Shown in pieces: positions 51,942 through 61,642 of a DNA stretch of 64,000 nt. The translations under genes and the position numbers were made by a program. The notes beneath the pieces were generated by a model that was given only the letters and a program-made list of their open reading frames with translations, made no database searches and was not told where the DNA came from. Position 1 is the stretch's first letter; each line of letters opens with the position of its first letter. Source of the stretch: Rhodopseudomonas infernalis (GTDB lineage Bacteria; Pseudomonadota; Alphaproteobacteria; Rhizobiales; Xanthobacteraceae); contig NZ_JAJNAL010000021.1 in the NCBI RefSeq assembly GCF_022271405.1, positions 27,717-91,716 of the forward strand, in the 5' to 3' direction.

Positions 51942-54029
51942 ATGACCGACAAGACTCCCGCCGATAAAGCCCAAGCCGACAAAGCCGCCGCCGACAAGGC
52001 GCCCGCTTCCGGCTTCCAATTCACCCTCTCCAATCTGAAGCCGGCGGCGCATGCCGCGCAGGTGACCGTCACCTTCCCGGACGGCAAGACCCGCGAATAT
52101 CCGCGCGGCACCACTGGGCTCGACATCGCCAAGGGCATCTCGCCGTCGCTGGCCAAGCGCACCGTGGCGATGGCGCTGGACGGCAGGCTGACCGACCTCG
52201 CCGATCCGATCGAGGACAATGCGGCGATCGACTTCGTCGCCCGCGACGACGCGCGCGCGCTCGAGCTGATCCGCCACGACGCCGCCCATGTGCTCGCCGA
52301 AGCGGTGCAGAGCCTGTGGCCGGGCACCCAGGTCACCATCGGCCCGACCATCGAGAACGGGTTCTACTACGACTTCTTCCGCAACGAGCCGTTCACGCCC
52401 GAAGACTTCGCGGCGATCGAAAAGCGGATGCGCGAGATCATCCAGCGCGACAAGCCGTTCACCAAGGAAGTCTGGACCCGCGACGAGGCCAAGCGGGTGT
52501 TCGCCGACAATGGCGAAGCCTTCAAGGTCGAGCTGGTCGACGCCATTCCGGAAGATCAGACCATCAAGATCTATCGCCAGGGCGAGTGGTTCGATCTGTG
52601 CCGCGGCCCGCACATGACCTCGACCGGCAAGATCGGCACGGCCTTCAAGCTGATGAAGGTGGCCGGCGCGTATTGGCGCGGCGACAGCAACAATCCGATG
52701 CTGACCCGCATCTACGGCACCGCCTTCGCCAAGCAGGAAGACCTCGACGCGTATCTCAAGCAGATCGAGGAAGCCGAGAAGCGCGACCATCGCCGGCTCG
52801 GCCGCGAGCTCGACCTGTTTCACTTCCAGGAGGAAGGCCCGGGCGTCGTGTTCTGGCACGCCAAAGGCTGGAGCATCTTCCAGTCGCTGGTCGGCTACAT
52901 GCGCCGCCGCCTCGCCGGCGACTACAACGAGGTCAATGCGCCGCAGATCCTCGACAAGGTGCTGTGGGAGACGTCCGGTCACTGGGACTGGTATCGCGAG
53001 AACATGTTCGCGGCGCAGTCCGCCGGTGAAGACGCCGAGGACAAGCGCTGGTTCGCGCTGAAGCCGATGAACTGCCCGGGCCACGTGCAGATCTTCAAGC
53101 ACGGCCTGAAGAGCTATCGCGACCTGCCGCTGCGTCTCGCCGAATTCGGCGTGGTGCATCGCTACGAGCCGTCGGGCGCGATGCACGGGCTGATGCGGGT
53201 GCGCGGCTTCACCCAGGACGACGCGCATGTGTTCTGCACCGAGGCGCAGCTCGCCGACGAGTGCATGAAGATCAACGACCTGATCCTGTCGACCTACTCG
53301 GACTTCGGCTTCGAGGGCGAACTGACGGTGAAGCTCTCGACCCGTCCGGACAAGCGCGTCGGCACCGACGAGATGTGGGATCACGCCGAGCGCGTGATGG
53401 CCACCGTGCTCAGCGAGATCAAGGCGCAGGGCTCGAACCGCATCAAGACCGAGATCAACCCGGGCGAAGGCGCGTTCTACGGGCCGAAGTTCGAATACGT
53501 GCTGCGCGACGCGATCGGCCGCGACTGGCAGTGCGGCACCACGCAGGTCGACTTCAACCTGCCGGAGCGGTTCGGCGCGTTCTACATCGACGCCGATGGC
53601 GCCAAGAAGGCGCCGGTGATGGTGCACCGCGCGATCTGCGGCTCGATGGAGCGCTTCATCGGCATCCTGATCGAGCACTTCGCCGGCAACTTCCCGCTGT
53701 GGCTGGCACCGGTGCAGGTCGTCGTCACCACGATCACGTCGGAAGGCGACGACTACGCGCGGAAAGTCCTGGCGGCGCTGCGCAAGGCCGGCCTGCGCGC
53801 CGACATCGATCTGCGCAACGAGAAGATCAACTTCAAGGTGCGCGAACATTCGCTCGCCAAGGTCCCCGCCCTGCTGGTGGTCGGCAAGAAGGAAGCCGAG
53901 ACCCATCAGGTCTCCGTCCGCCGCCTCGGCAGCGACGGCCAGAAGGTGATGCCGACCGACGAAGCCATCGCCGCGCTGGTCGACGAAGCGACGCCGCCAG
54001 ACGTGCGGCGGATGCGGGAGACGAACTAA
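51942..54029 (+). CDS. thrS: Threonyl-tRNA synthetase
   Basis: A 695-residue class II synthetase. An Ala/Lys-rich N-terminal leader of ~30 residues precedes the TGS domain ([20 protein letters not shown]), the editing domain with [11 protein letters not shown] and CRGPHM, the catalytic core with [10 protein letters not shown] and [10 protein letters not shown], and the anticodon domain ([11 protein letters not shown]). ATG 51942 has AGGAG upstream. The complete domain set is present. Confidence 0.98.
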   Translation: MTDKTPADKAQADKAAADKAPASGFQFTLSNLKPAAHAAQVTVTFPDGKTREYPRGTTGLDIAKGISPSLAKRTVAMALDGRLTDLADPIEDNAAIDFVARDDARALELIRHDAAHVLAEAVQSLWPGTQVTIGPTIENGFYYDFFRNEPFTPEDFAAIEKRMREIIQRDKPFTKEVWTRDEAKRVFADNGEAFKVELVDAIPEDQTIKIYRQGEWFDLCRGPHMTSTGKIGTAFKLMKVAGAYWRGDSNNPMLTRIYGTAFAKQEDLDAYLKQIEEAEKRDHRRLGRELDLFHFQEEGPGVVFWHAKGWSIFQSLVGYMRRRLAGDYNEVNAPQILDKVLWETSGHWDWYRENMFAAQSAGEDAEDKRWFALKPMNCPGHVQIFKHGLKSYRDLPLRLAEFGVVHRYEPSGAMHGLMRVRGFTQDDAHVFCTEAQLADECMKINDLILSTYSDFGFEGELTVKLSTRPDKRVGTDEMWDHAERVMATVLSEIKAQGSNRIKTEINPGEGAFYGPKFEYVLRDAIGRDWQCGTTQVDFNLPERFGAFYIDADGAKKAPVMVHRAICGSMERFIGILIEHFAGNFPLWLAPVQVVVTTITSEGDDYARKVLAALRKAGLRADIDLRNEKINFKVREHSLAKVPALLVVGKKEAETHQVSVRRLGSDGQKVMPTDEAIAALVDEATPPDVRRMRETN

Positions 54030-54048
54030 GCGCCACCGCGCGGCGGCG

Positions 54049-54429
54049 TCAGGCCGCCTCGCCTGCGCCCTTGATCAGGGACTCGGCCGGAATGCCGAGC
54101 CCCTGATGAAGTTTCCGGATCATCGGCAACGTCAACGCGCGCTTGCGGTTGAGCACTTCGTGCACCCGGTTGCGGCTGCCGATGAACGGGATCAGATCAC
54201 GCGGCTGCAGGTCGTTCTGTTCCATGTGATAGCGGATCGCTTCCACCGGATCGGGCAGATCGAGCGGATAATGCTTGCGCTCCCACGCCTCGACCAGCGT
54301 GACGAGAACGTCGAGACGGTCGCCCTCCGGCGAATTGCGCCGCGCGCCCATCAGCTCTTCGATCTGCTTGAGCACCCGTCGATAGTCGCGCTGCGATTTG
54401 ATCGGAACTACATCCATATCGGACCTCAT
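54049..54429 (-). CDS. higA: HigA-type antitoxin (HTH)
   Basis: A 126-residue protein. N-terminal helices (YRRVLKQIEELMGARRNSPE) precede an Xre-like HTH (LQPRDLIPFIGSRNRVHEVL, NRKRALTLPMIRKLHQGLGI). This HigA branch is typical of COG5499 antitoxins. Its ATG overlaps the toxin stop by 4 bases: the toxin gene comes first, the arrangement usual for higBA. It should neutralise HigB and bind the palindrome at 54741. Confidence 0.9.
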   Translation of the reverse strand: MRSDMDVVPIKSQRDYRRVLKQIEELMGARRNSPEGDRLDVLVTLVEAWERKHYPLDLPDPVEAIRYHMEQNDLQPRDLIPFIGSRNRVHEVLNRKRALTLPMIRKLHQGLGIPAESLIKGAGEAA

Positions 54430-54725
54430 ACGCTCTGCGCGTCGATCGCATCATACTCGCGATGCGTGCCGACGAAGCGGATATAAACCACACGATAGGG
54501 ATAGTTGATCCAGACCACGACCCGGTATTTGTTGCCAGCGATGTTGAACACCGCACGCCCGTCTCTCAAGATGCTGACGGTCCGGAACTCTCGCTTTAGA
54601 TCGGCCGGCCTCGCCCAATCGCCCGACCGGACATGCCTGAACCACGCCATCAACGGCTCGCGCGCATCGTCGACGCCGGCGCGCGCGAGAAACGACTTGA
54701 CCGTGCTGAGCGCTATCACCCTCAC
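54426..54725 (-). CDS. higB: HigB-type toxin (mRNA interferase)
   Basis: A 99-residue toxin of the HigB_toxin/RelE-like superfamily: MRVIALSTVKSFLARAGVDD, PADLKREFRTVSILRDGRAV, VFNIAGNKYRVVVWINY and VYIRFVGTHREYDAID. The last motif has the conserved HxxYD end. It would cut mRNA on the ribosome. GTG 54725 is likely; GTG 54719 is an alternative. First gene of the operon. Confidence 0.9.
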   Translation of the reverse strand: MRVIALSTVKSFLARAGVDDAREPLMAWFRHVRSGDWARPADLKREFRTVSILRDGRAVFNIAGNKYRVVVWINYPYRVVYIRFVGTHREYDAIDAQSV

Positions 54726-54740
54726 CGAAGCAACCTAGCA

Positions 54741-54759
54741 TGGTCCCATATTGGGACCA
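54741..54759. promoter_or_regulatory. higBA operator TGGTCCCATATTGGGACCA
   Basis: Perfect 8-base arms around TAT, ending 16 bases upstream of the higB start. Autoregulation by HigA/HigBA complex is the family rule; binding here is inferred. Confidence 0.75.
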
Positions 54760-54831
54760 AGATCAATTCCAAACGCAATTTTGCGGTGATGTGCTACCAC
54801 CCTGCCCGATCCAAAACAGAACGAGCCCCCC

Positions 54832-55395
54832 ATGCCCGACCCCATCAATTTTCTGAAGACCCGCCGCTCGGTGAAGCCGCGCGAGATGACTGGCCCCGGC
54901 CCCTCGCCCGAGGAACTCGAGACGATCCTGACGATCGGCGCCCGCGTTCCCGATCACGGCAAGATCGCGCCGTGGCGGTTCGTCGTGTTCGAGGGCGAGG
55001 CGCGGACGCGTGGCGGCGCGGTGATCGCCGAAGTGTTCGCGCGCAAGCATCCGGAGGCGACCGCTGCCGAGATCGCGACCGAACAGGGCCGGCTCTCCGA
55101 AGCCCCGCTGGTGATCGCGGTGGTGAGTTCGCCCAAGCCGCATCCGAAGGTGCCGCTGTGGGAGCAGGAATTGTCGGCGGGCGCGAGCTGCATGAACATC
55201 GTCGCCGCCGCCACCGCGCTCGGCTATGGCGCCAACTGGCTGAGCGGCTGGATCGCCTACGACCGCGACGTGCTTGCCGGGCTCGGCCTGAAGGAACACG
55301 AAAAGCTCGCCGGCTTCATCCACATCGGCACACCCACGCGCGCGAATGAAGACCGCCCGCGGCCCGTGCTGAGCGAGGTGGTGACGCGGTTCTAG
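54832..55395 (+). CDS. Nitroreductase family protein (YdjA-like)
   Basis: A 187-residue FMN-dependent, NAD(P)H-using reductase. It has FLKTRRSVKPREMTGP (FMN phosphate contact), IGARVPDHGKIAPWRFVVFE (first contact loop), SAGASCMNIVAAATALGYGA and FIHIGTPT. The short length and LGYGANWLSG fit the YdjA-type. Substrate unknown. ATG 54832. Confidence 0.92.
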   Translation: MPDPINFLKTRRSVKPREMTGPGPSPEELETILTIGARVPDHGKIAPWRFVVFEGEARTRGGAVIAEVFARKHPEATAAEIATEQGRLSEAPLVIAVVSSPKPHPKVPLWEQELSAGASCMNIVAAATALGYGANWLSGWIAYDRDVLAGLGLKEHEKLAGFIHIGTPTRANEDRPRPVLSEVVTRF

Positions 55396-55472
55396 CTCTC
55401 ACGCGCCAAAGACGTGGTCGATCCGATGCGCTCGGGCGCTCGCGACCGGATCGACCGATTAGTACACACAGA

Positions 55473-56888
55473 TCAATCGCGCACCGTCGCGAAGGCACCG
55501 GTGGCGGCGTCGACCATGCAACAGGCCGAGGCCCAGCCGCTGCGCCCTCCCCACTCGACCTCGCACCACGGAGCGCGTCCGCCGTCCTCGGATTTGCGGC
55601 AGCGCCCGACTTCGACGCCGGACGTCCCGGCCGGAATCGAGAACAAGGCCGGGTGAGCCGTGCCCGGCCCGGCGCGTACATGAAGGACGCCCTGAGATAC
55701 GCTGTCGAGCACGCGGAAGACGCGCCGCGCACGCGACGAAGCTTGAGGCGGTGCAGCGTCGTCGCCCGATGTCTCGACGATCGAGCGGCTCGAAACCCAG
55801 CCGGCGCGGCCGCGCCATTCGACCTCACACCAGGGATTGCGGCCGCCATCATCCGGTGAACGGCAGCGTCCCTTGAAGACGCCGGTGCTGCCGGCGGGAA
55901 TCGCAACGACGATCGGATGACCCGTGCCGGGCCCGGACCGCATGTTGAGGATGCCTTCAGAGATGCCGTCGAGCACGCGGAAGCCCCGAGGCGGCAACGC
56001 CGCTGGCGTCATTGATGGCGACGCATTCGGCAGCGTGACGGGCTCTGCCGGCCGCGGTGACGACGGTTGGGCTGGCTCAGGCTGCACGGCGGCGACCTGC
56101 GGACGCGTCGGCGCGTCGGCCGCGTTGGCGGGGTGGCCGGAGAAATAGAAGTCGCCCTGTATCGGCGACGACGACAGCCAGGGCTGCTGCGCGTTGGCGG
56201 TCGCCTTCTTCACCGCGAGCCCGACACGGTTGAAGGTCTGAAAGACGTCGAGCCCTGGCCGCGTCATGATCTCGGCGAGGGCCCGCGTGTAGGGACTGTT
56301 GCCGTCGTCTCCGTCCAAAGCGACGTTGCCGGGCTGGGTCGAGTAGGAGATCAGCGTGCCCTCGGGCGCCTGCATCTGCGCCAGACCGCCGCCGGAGGAG
56401 CGCAGCCCGCGACCGCCGAACGGATTGTTGCGGCAGGCGTCGAGCAACACGATGTTCAGCCGCGTGCCGGCGCTCTCCATCTGCCGCAGCACCAGCCCGA
56501 CATCCAGCATCTGGAAATCGACGTCGGCCTCGCGCGTCGGATTGGCGCCGACCGGCACCAGATAGTTGACGCCGCGAATCTGCAGGCCGTGGCCCGCATA
56601 GTAGAACAGCCCGACATCTGCGCCGGCGGCGTCGCGGCCGAACTGCTGCACCAGGCTGTCGAACCGGGCCTTGTCCACGTCGAGCTGGGCGCCCCCGCCG
56701 ACCAGCCTGAAGCCGAGCCGGCGCAGCGTTGCGACCATGAGTTCGGCGTCCTTGGTCGGGTTGTCGAGCGCGGCGACGTGCCGATACGCAGAATTGCCGA
56801 CGACCAGCGCCACCCGGGTCTCGGCCCAGGCCGCCGAACACAGCACCATCATGACAAGCCCCAGCAGCAGCCCAGCTGCCCGATCCAT
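55473..56888 (-). CDS. Secreted caspase-like (peptidase C14) protein with two SH3-like domains
   Basis: A 471-residue exported protein. The signal peptide LLLGLVMMVLCSAAWA is followed by a p20-like caspase domain (residues ~24-250): VALVVGNSAYRHVAALDNP, catalytic H100 in FYYAGHGLQI and C152 in LLDACRNNPFGG. After a Pro-rich linker come two bacterial SH3-like repeats (residues ~300-370 and ~395-460), each with RSGPGT or RAGPGT and PWCEVEW. Known as metacaspase/orthocaspase relatives in proteobacteria; SH3 units may bind cell wall. Role unknown. Confidence 0.9.
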   Translation of the reverse strand: MDRAAGLLLGLVMMVLCSAAWAETRVALVVGNSAYRHVAALDNPTKDAELMVATLRRLGFRLVGGGAQLDVDKARFDSLVQQFGRDAAGADVGLFYYAGHGLQIRGVNYLVPVGANPTREADVDFQMLDVGLVLRQMESAGTRLNIVLLDACRNNPFGGRGLRSSGGGLAQMQAPEGTLISYSTQPGNVALDGDDGNSPYTRALAEIMTRPGLDVFQTFNRVGLAVKKATANAQQPWLSSSPIQGDFYFSGHPANAADAPTRPQVAAVQPEPAQPSSPRPAEPVTLPNASPSMTPAALPPRGFRVLDGISEGILNMRSGPGTGHPIVVAIPAGSTGVFKGRCRSPDDGGRNPWCEVEWRGRAGWVSSRSIVETSGDDAAPPQASSRARRVFRVLDSVSQGVLHVRAGPGTAHPALFSIPAGTSGVEVGRCRKSEDGGRAPWCEVEWGGRSGWASACCMVDAATGAFATVRD

Positions 56889-56968
56889 GGCCGCGATCTC
56901 CTCCCGCCGATACCGAGACGATAGACCGATCGATCCATGCCGCCAATGCCGAAGCCGCGGCGCCGTTG

Positions 56969-59458
56969 CTACGCCGCCCGCGACGCCTGCCGGCCGAACT
57001 TCGCCAGCAGCCCCGCGATCTCCGACGCCGGGCGCGCCGGGCTGAACAGGAAGCCCTGCACCTCGTGGCAGCCTTCGGCGCGCAGCGCGTCGAGCTGATC
57101 CGGCGTTTCGACGCCTTCGGCGAGCGTCGTGATGTTCAGGCTGCGGCCGAGACCGGCGATGGCGCGCACGATGGCGAGGCAGTCCGGACGCTCGGTGAGG
57201 TCTTTGACGAACGAGCGATCGATCTTGATCTTGTCGAACGGAAAGCTGCGCAAGTAACTGAGCGACGAGTAGCCGGTGCCGAAATCGTCCATCGAGATCC
57301 GGACGCCGAGGCTGCGGAGCTGATGCAGCGTCGCGAGATTGGCCTCGCTGTCGGCGAGAAACAGCGACTCGGTGATCTCGAGCTCCAGCCGGCGCGGCGA
57401 CAGCCCGGACTGCGCCAGCGCCGAGATCACCACCTGCACCAGGTTGCGGCTACGGAATTGCACCGGCGACAGGTTGACCGCGACCTTGATGTCGTCCGGC
57501 CAGCGCGACGCTTCCAGACAGGCCTGGCGCAGCACCCATTCGCCGAGACCGACAATCAGGCCGATATCCTCGGCGACCGGAATGAAATCGGCCGGCGAGA
57601 TCATGCCGCGCTCGGGATGCCGCCAGCGCAGCAGGCTCTCGAAGCCGCCGACGCGGTCGGCGGCAAGATCGATCAGCGGCTGATAGTGCAGTTCGAATTC
57701 GCCATGCGCGAAGGCGTGGCGCAGGTCGATCTCCATGTCGCGGCGGATCTGCGCCTGGCGGTCCATCTCCTTCTCGAAGAAATGGTGGCAGCCGCCGCCG
57801 GCGTCCTTGGCGCGATACAGCGCCATATCGGCATTGCGCAGCAGCGCCTCGCAATCGTCGCCGTCGCCGGGCGCCAGCGCGATGCCGATCGAGGCGCCGA
57901 TCACCACTTCGAGCCCGTCCATGTCGTAGGGCGCGCTGACGATCGCGATCAGCCGCGCAGCGAAATCGCTGGCCTCGTTGGGCGAGTCGAGCTGGCTCAG
58001 CACCAGCGCGAATTCATCACCGCCGAGCCGTGCCACCAGATCGCCGCTGCCGACGGCGCCGCGCAGCCGTTCGGCGACGGAGCGCAGCACACGGTCGCCC
58101 ATCGGATGACCGAACGAGTCGTTGACGTTCTTGAACAGGTCGAGGTCGAGACACATCACGCCGACATGGCCGTCGCCGCTGCGGCGCTGATCCAGTGCCC
58201 GCTGCAGCCGTTCCTGATACAGCGCGCGGTTCGGCAGATTGGTGAGGCCGTCGTGATGGGCCATATGGGCGATTTTCGCCTCGGCCTTGCGACGCTCGGT
58301 AATGTCCACCACCGCGACGAGAAATCCTTCGCGCCCGCCGAACACGACGCGGCGGCCAAAGGTCAGCACCTCGATCTGCGTGCCATCGGCCGTGAGGTGA
58401 CGGCAGTTGCCTTCGGACTGATAGCTGTCACCAATGCCCAGCAGCGCGTGGCTCTGCGCCGCCCATTCGTCGCTCGGCCAGATCTCGCGCAGCGTCATTC
58501 GCAGGAAGCTGTCACGGTCGTAGCCGTAATGCTGCACGGCGGCGTCGTTGACGCTGAGAAATTCGGTGGTGGCGGCATCGAACACCCACATCGGCATCGG
58601 ATTGCCGTCGAACAGCAGACGGAATGAATCTTCGCGTTTCTTCAGCGAGGTGATGTCGGAGATCGTCAGCGAAACGATATCGCCGAAGCCGTTGGCGCTG
58701 AGGCTGAGATTGCGATCGTCCGTGTCGATCGCAATGGTATCTTGCCCGCCGGTATCGGCCAGCGCCAGCAGCCGCGCGACCACGCCGGGGGCGCACAGCA
58801 GATGCTTGCCTCCCGACAACCGGCTCCATTGCAACGCGGAGGACGACTCGCCGAGCAGTTCGGATGCGCCGTCGTTGAGGTGCACGATCTGAAAATCGAA
58901 CGGCCGCTCGTCGGACCCGCGGATCACCGCGAGCGAGACGATACCATCGTCCGTCGAGGAGAAGATCGCGTCCAGCAGATTGTAGCGGAAGCCGTCTTCG
59001 TTGATGTAGACGCCGACCAGCGTGGCGCCCCAGCGCGACGCCGTCGGCAGCGCCAGCAGCACGTATTTCTGCACGATGCCGTCGCGGACCACATGAGCCG
59101 TGCCGAGATAAGGCTGCTGGTTCTGCAGTGCGCTCCGCGCGGTCTGCATCAGCGCGGTAGCACAATCCGGCGACAGCGCATCGAGCGGAATGTCCCAGCG
59201 TTCATCACCGAGCCATTGCTGAACATAGCGGCCGGCGCGAGACACACCAGGCATATCGCCGGTGAGCTGCAGCAGCGCCATCTGGTCGGCGATCCGGCCG
59301 AGACTGCCGAGCATCACCTCCTCATAGCTCGGCAGCGACTGTCCAGGCTGGACCGCCGCGTACCACTTGCGCTGCAGAATTGCGAGATCGGCAGAGAGCT
59401 GGGTCCTCAGCGTCTCCCGATTGATTCTTACCGTCACTTGCCGCGCCCCCGCGCCCAC
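56969..59458 (-). CDS. PAS-GGDEF-EAL cyclic-di-GMP turnover protein
   Basis: An ~829-residue cytosolic sensor. The N-terminal ~270 residues hold two PAS-like regions (IFSSTDDGIVSLAVIRGSDE is in the second). A clear PAS follows (DGNPMPMWVFDAATTEFLSV, ending VVDITERRKAEAK), then GGDEF near 479 and EAL near 608 (FESLLRWRHP; MDDFGTGYSSLSYLRSFP). The GGDEF is intact, but the RxxD inhibitory site reads GSGD. The EAL catalytic residues appear kept, so either activity is possible. Start uncertain: GTG 59458 or GTG 59437. No transmembrane segment. Confidence 0.92.
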   Translation of the reverse strand: MGAGARQVTVRINRETLRTQLSADLAILQRKWYAAVQPGQSLPSYEEVMLGSLGRIADQMALLQLTGDMPGVSRAGRYVQQWLGDERWDIPLDALSPDCATALMQTARSALQNQQPYLGTAHVVRDGIVQKYVLLALPTASRWGATLVGVYINEDGFRYNLLDAIFSSTDDGIVSLAVIRGSDERPFDFQIVHLNDGASELLGESSSALQWSRLSGGKHLLCAPGVVARLLALADTGGQDTIAIDTDDRNLSLSANGFGDIVSLTISDITSLKKREDSFRLLFDGNPMPMWVFDAATTEFLSVNDAAVQHYGYDRDSFLRMTLREIWPSDEWAAQSHALLGIGDSYQSEGNCRHLTADGTQIEVLTFGRRVVFGGREGFLVAVVDITERRKAEAKIAHMAHHDGLTNLPNRALYQERLQRALDQRRSGDGHVGVMCLDLDLFKNVNDSFGHPMGDRVLRSVAERLRGAVGSGDLVARLGGDEFALVLSQLDSPNEASDFAARLIAIVSAPYDMDGLEVVIGASIGIALAPGDGDDCEALLRNADMALYRAKDAGGGCHHFFEKEMDRQAQIRRDMEIDLRHAFAHGEFELHYQPLIDLAADRVGGFESLLRWRHPERGMISPADFIPVAEDIGLIVGLGEWVLRQACLEASRWPDDIKVAVNLSPVQFRSRNLVQVVISALAQSGLSPRRLELEITESLFLADSEANLATLHQLRSLGVRISMDDFGTGYSSLSYLRSFPFDKIKIDRSFVKDLTERPDCLAIVRAIAGLGRSLNITTLAEGVETPDQLDALRAEGCHEVQGFLFSPARPASEIAGLLAKFGRQASRAA

Positions 59459-59722
59459 ACAGTTCCAGGGAGCAGTCGAACGTATTCCAGATTAAGACGA
59501 TGTAAACGGCGGGGTGGTCAGACGAAAATTGCCGTGACGCGAAGCTTCAAATTCATCGGATGGTTAGTTCGCGTTAGAGACTATAACAGAACGATGTAAA
59601 ATCGGGCCCTCGATCCGCTTGCCGAGGACGCCGATTTCGATGTGCGGCGCCGACCGTCAACGACGCTTCGCTTTGCCGCCCCGTCCCGACACACGCGGAT
59701 GTCGCGGACAACGACAGTGCTT
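59459..59722. other. Intergenic, no gene seen
   Basis: AT-richer than its surroundings; presumably holds the promoter of the GGDEF-EAL gene. No recognised element. Confidence 0.4.
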
Positions 59723-60276
59723 TCACCACGCATCGATGTCGTGAAGTCCGGCGCGATCGCGGAATGTTACCGTTCGTCGTCTGGTCACGTCGATGATTCG
59801 CAAATCTTGAAGCTTCGTCAGCAACGCGAGACCGTTTCGTTGCTCAGGCCGAGATAGTCCGCAATATCGTATTCGCACATCGGCAGGCACATGATGCCGT
59901 CGGCGACCAGGCGGCGATCCATCTCGAGCAGAAAAGCCGCGACTCGTTCCGAAGCCGACTTTCGCCCCAGCAGCAGCAGGCGCTCATGAGCACTTCGCAA
60001 TTTGTCGGACACGATGTTGCGAAGCTGCCAAGCGAGCTTGGGATCGGCGCTTGTCTCGCGCGCGAGGTCATCCAGGCTCACCATCAAACACCGATGGCAA
60101 CGAGGTGATCGCGGAGACTGCACATAGTTCAGAATGATTTTCGAACTAAATCGTACCTCGATACAGTTCCCTGAACGAAACAGCATCGCGCTGAACTCGC
60201 AGATCGGCGTAACCGACTGAAAGTTCCATTGCATAGACGTAGTTCCGTTCAGCGCGAACGATCGAACGGCGGCCAT
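59723..60276 (-). pseudogene. Broken Crp/FixK-family regulator
   Basis: The region encodes the end of a Crp/FNR-type protein: DDLARETSADPKLAWQLRNI, then ERLLLLGRKSASERVAAFLL, CEYDIADYLGLSNETVSR in the HTH, then a stop (59818). Shifted by one base, the frame continues LLTKLQDLRIIDVTRRRTVT to a stop at 59725-59723, the expected wing and C-terminus, so a single-base loss broke the recognition helix. The N-terminal sensor domain is not recognisable (CEFSAMLFRSGNCIEVRFS is all that precedes). Two lesions make sequencing error alone unlikely. Confidence 0.75.
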
Positions 60277-60287
60277 TGGCCTCGACG

Positions 60288-60349
60288 GCGCGCCAAGACT
60301 TCAGCGCCAAGATTTTAGCGCGCCAGGACTTCAGCGCGCCAGGACTTCG
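60288..60349. repeat. Tandem repeat of GCGCGCCAGGACTTCA (four units)
   Basis: Units of 16, 14, 16 and 16 bases overlap the 3' end of the gene at 60331. In the coding direction each unit is GAAGTCCTGGCGCGC plus a stop-like end, so the last codons (EVLAR-stop) have been copied three times into the downstream region. Confidence 0.85.
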
Positions 60350-61386
60350 ATGTCGCCGTCGACGCCGTTGACGACATTGAAGCCGCGCTCGAACATCTTG
60401 CCTTCGTTCTTGGCGATGGCGCGATACTCACCTTCGGAGAGGATCACGCGCGGGAATGCGCCGATCGATTCCTTGACGACGTCGCCACCGGGCGTCAGCA
60501 CCGACCACGCGGTGTTGGCGAGCGCTTCGCCGCCGTTATCCGATACCAGCTTCAGCGTGATCACCGCGGCGCGGTGGGTGACGGTGACGTCGGTCAGCTT
60601 GCCTGCGGTGACACGGATGTCCGAGCGCACCACCGAATTGGCGTCGCCGTAATTCGACACGATGTAGTACGTGCCCTCCGGCACCAGCACGACGTCGCCG
60701 GCGGCTGCATTCGGCACCAGCGGGGCGCGTTGCGCGTTGTCGAACTGGCTGCCTTTGAAGATGGAGAACGAGATCTGGTTCTGCGGAATCCGCGTGCCGC
60801 CGACGCGGCCCTCGATTCGCAGCCCGCCGGCCGGCAGGATAAAGGCTTCGCGGTCGGTATCCGCCTTCAAGGTCACCGGACGCACTGCGCTGACCAGACC
60901 GTGGGCGACGTGCACCACGTAGTTGCCGGGCGGCAGCACGATATTCGGCGTTGGTCCGTGCTCCTCGCGGACCAGCTTGATCACGCCGCTCTCGTCCGGC
61001 CGGTCGGAGTAGACCCGCCACACCAGGCCGCTGTTGATGGTCGGCAGGTCCTTGCCATACCGCGCTGTCAGCGCCAGCACGCCCTGCGGGGCGGCAGCCG
61101 GGGCCGGCAATGGCGAGATGATCGGGGGCGTCACGGCAGCCACAGGCGGCTGCGTCAGCGGCGCCGGCAGGGTCGGCACAGCGGCCGGGCCCGCCGAGGG
61201 CGCGAGGCTGATGGCCCCGCCGGCCGGCGGCTCGGGGACCGACGCAGGAGGAACCGGCGGCGGGCGGTCGCTGAAGAATTGCGCCGACGCCGGCTGCAGC
61301 AGCAAAGCGGCCCAGCACGCGGACGCGCAGGCGAGCGTCAGCCGTGCGCGTGGGCCTGCCCGGCCAATTTTACCCCTGCAAATCAT
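60331..61386 (-). CDS. Secreted proline-rich protein with beta-sandwich-like repeats
   Basis: A 351-residue exported protein. A signal peptide (LTLACASACWAALLLQPASA) precedes a Pro/Ala-rich linker (residues 37-98) and a domain of repeated beta units: LPPGNYVVHVAHGLVSAVRP, LVPEGTYYIVSNYGDANSVV, ILSEGEYRAIAKNEGKMFER. Each has a PGxY/EGxY turn as in carboxypeptidase-regulatory-like folds. Function unknown; conserved type in the family (recollection). The 3' end is in a tandem repeat. Confidence 0.8.
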   Translation of the reverse strand: MICRGKIGRAGPRARLTLACASACWAALLLQPASAQFFSDRPPPVPPASVPEPPAGGAISLAPSAGPAAVPTLPAPLTQPPVAAVTPPIISPLPAPAAAPQGVLALTARYGKDLPTINSGLVWRVYSDRPDESGVIKLVREEHGPTPNIVLPPGNYVVHVAHGLVSAVRPVTLKADTDREAFILPAGGLRIEGRVGGTRIPQNQISFSIFKGSQFDNAQRAPLVPNAAAGDVVLVPEGTYYIVSNYGDANSVVRSDIRVTAGKLTDVTVTHRAAVITLKLVSDNGGEALANTAWSVLTPGGDVVKESIGAFPRVILSEGEYRAIAKNEGKMFERGFNVVNGVDGDIEVLAR

Positions 61387-61642
61387 GGCCGATGGTTTTC
61401 ACTGAAAACGCGGCAAATTCAAGCCTTGCCGCAGACCGGAGCGGCTGCGCACAGGCGGAGCGGTATTGGGGTCATTTTCGCCGGAATGTCACGATTTCCC
61501 CCTAGTTCGGACTTTCACAGCGCTCCATGATGCGGCGCAAAGGCGCGCTGGCAAAGATCAATTGAACGCGCTTTGATGGTGGCTGATTTACACCGCGCAG
61601 GCCTTCCCCTGTAGGACGGCCTGCCGGTTCTAGGAGACGATC

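Noticed and set aside
51900..53906. Leftward 668-codon frame opposite thrS
   Set aside because: Entirely antisense to thrS, no recognisable fold.
60288..60349. Possible CRISPR or iteron array
   Set aside because: Units adjoin without spacers and derive from the 3' end of the coding sequence.
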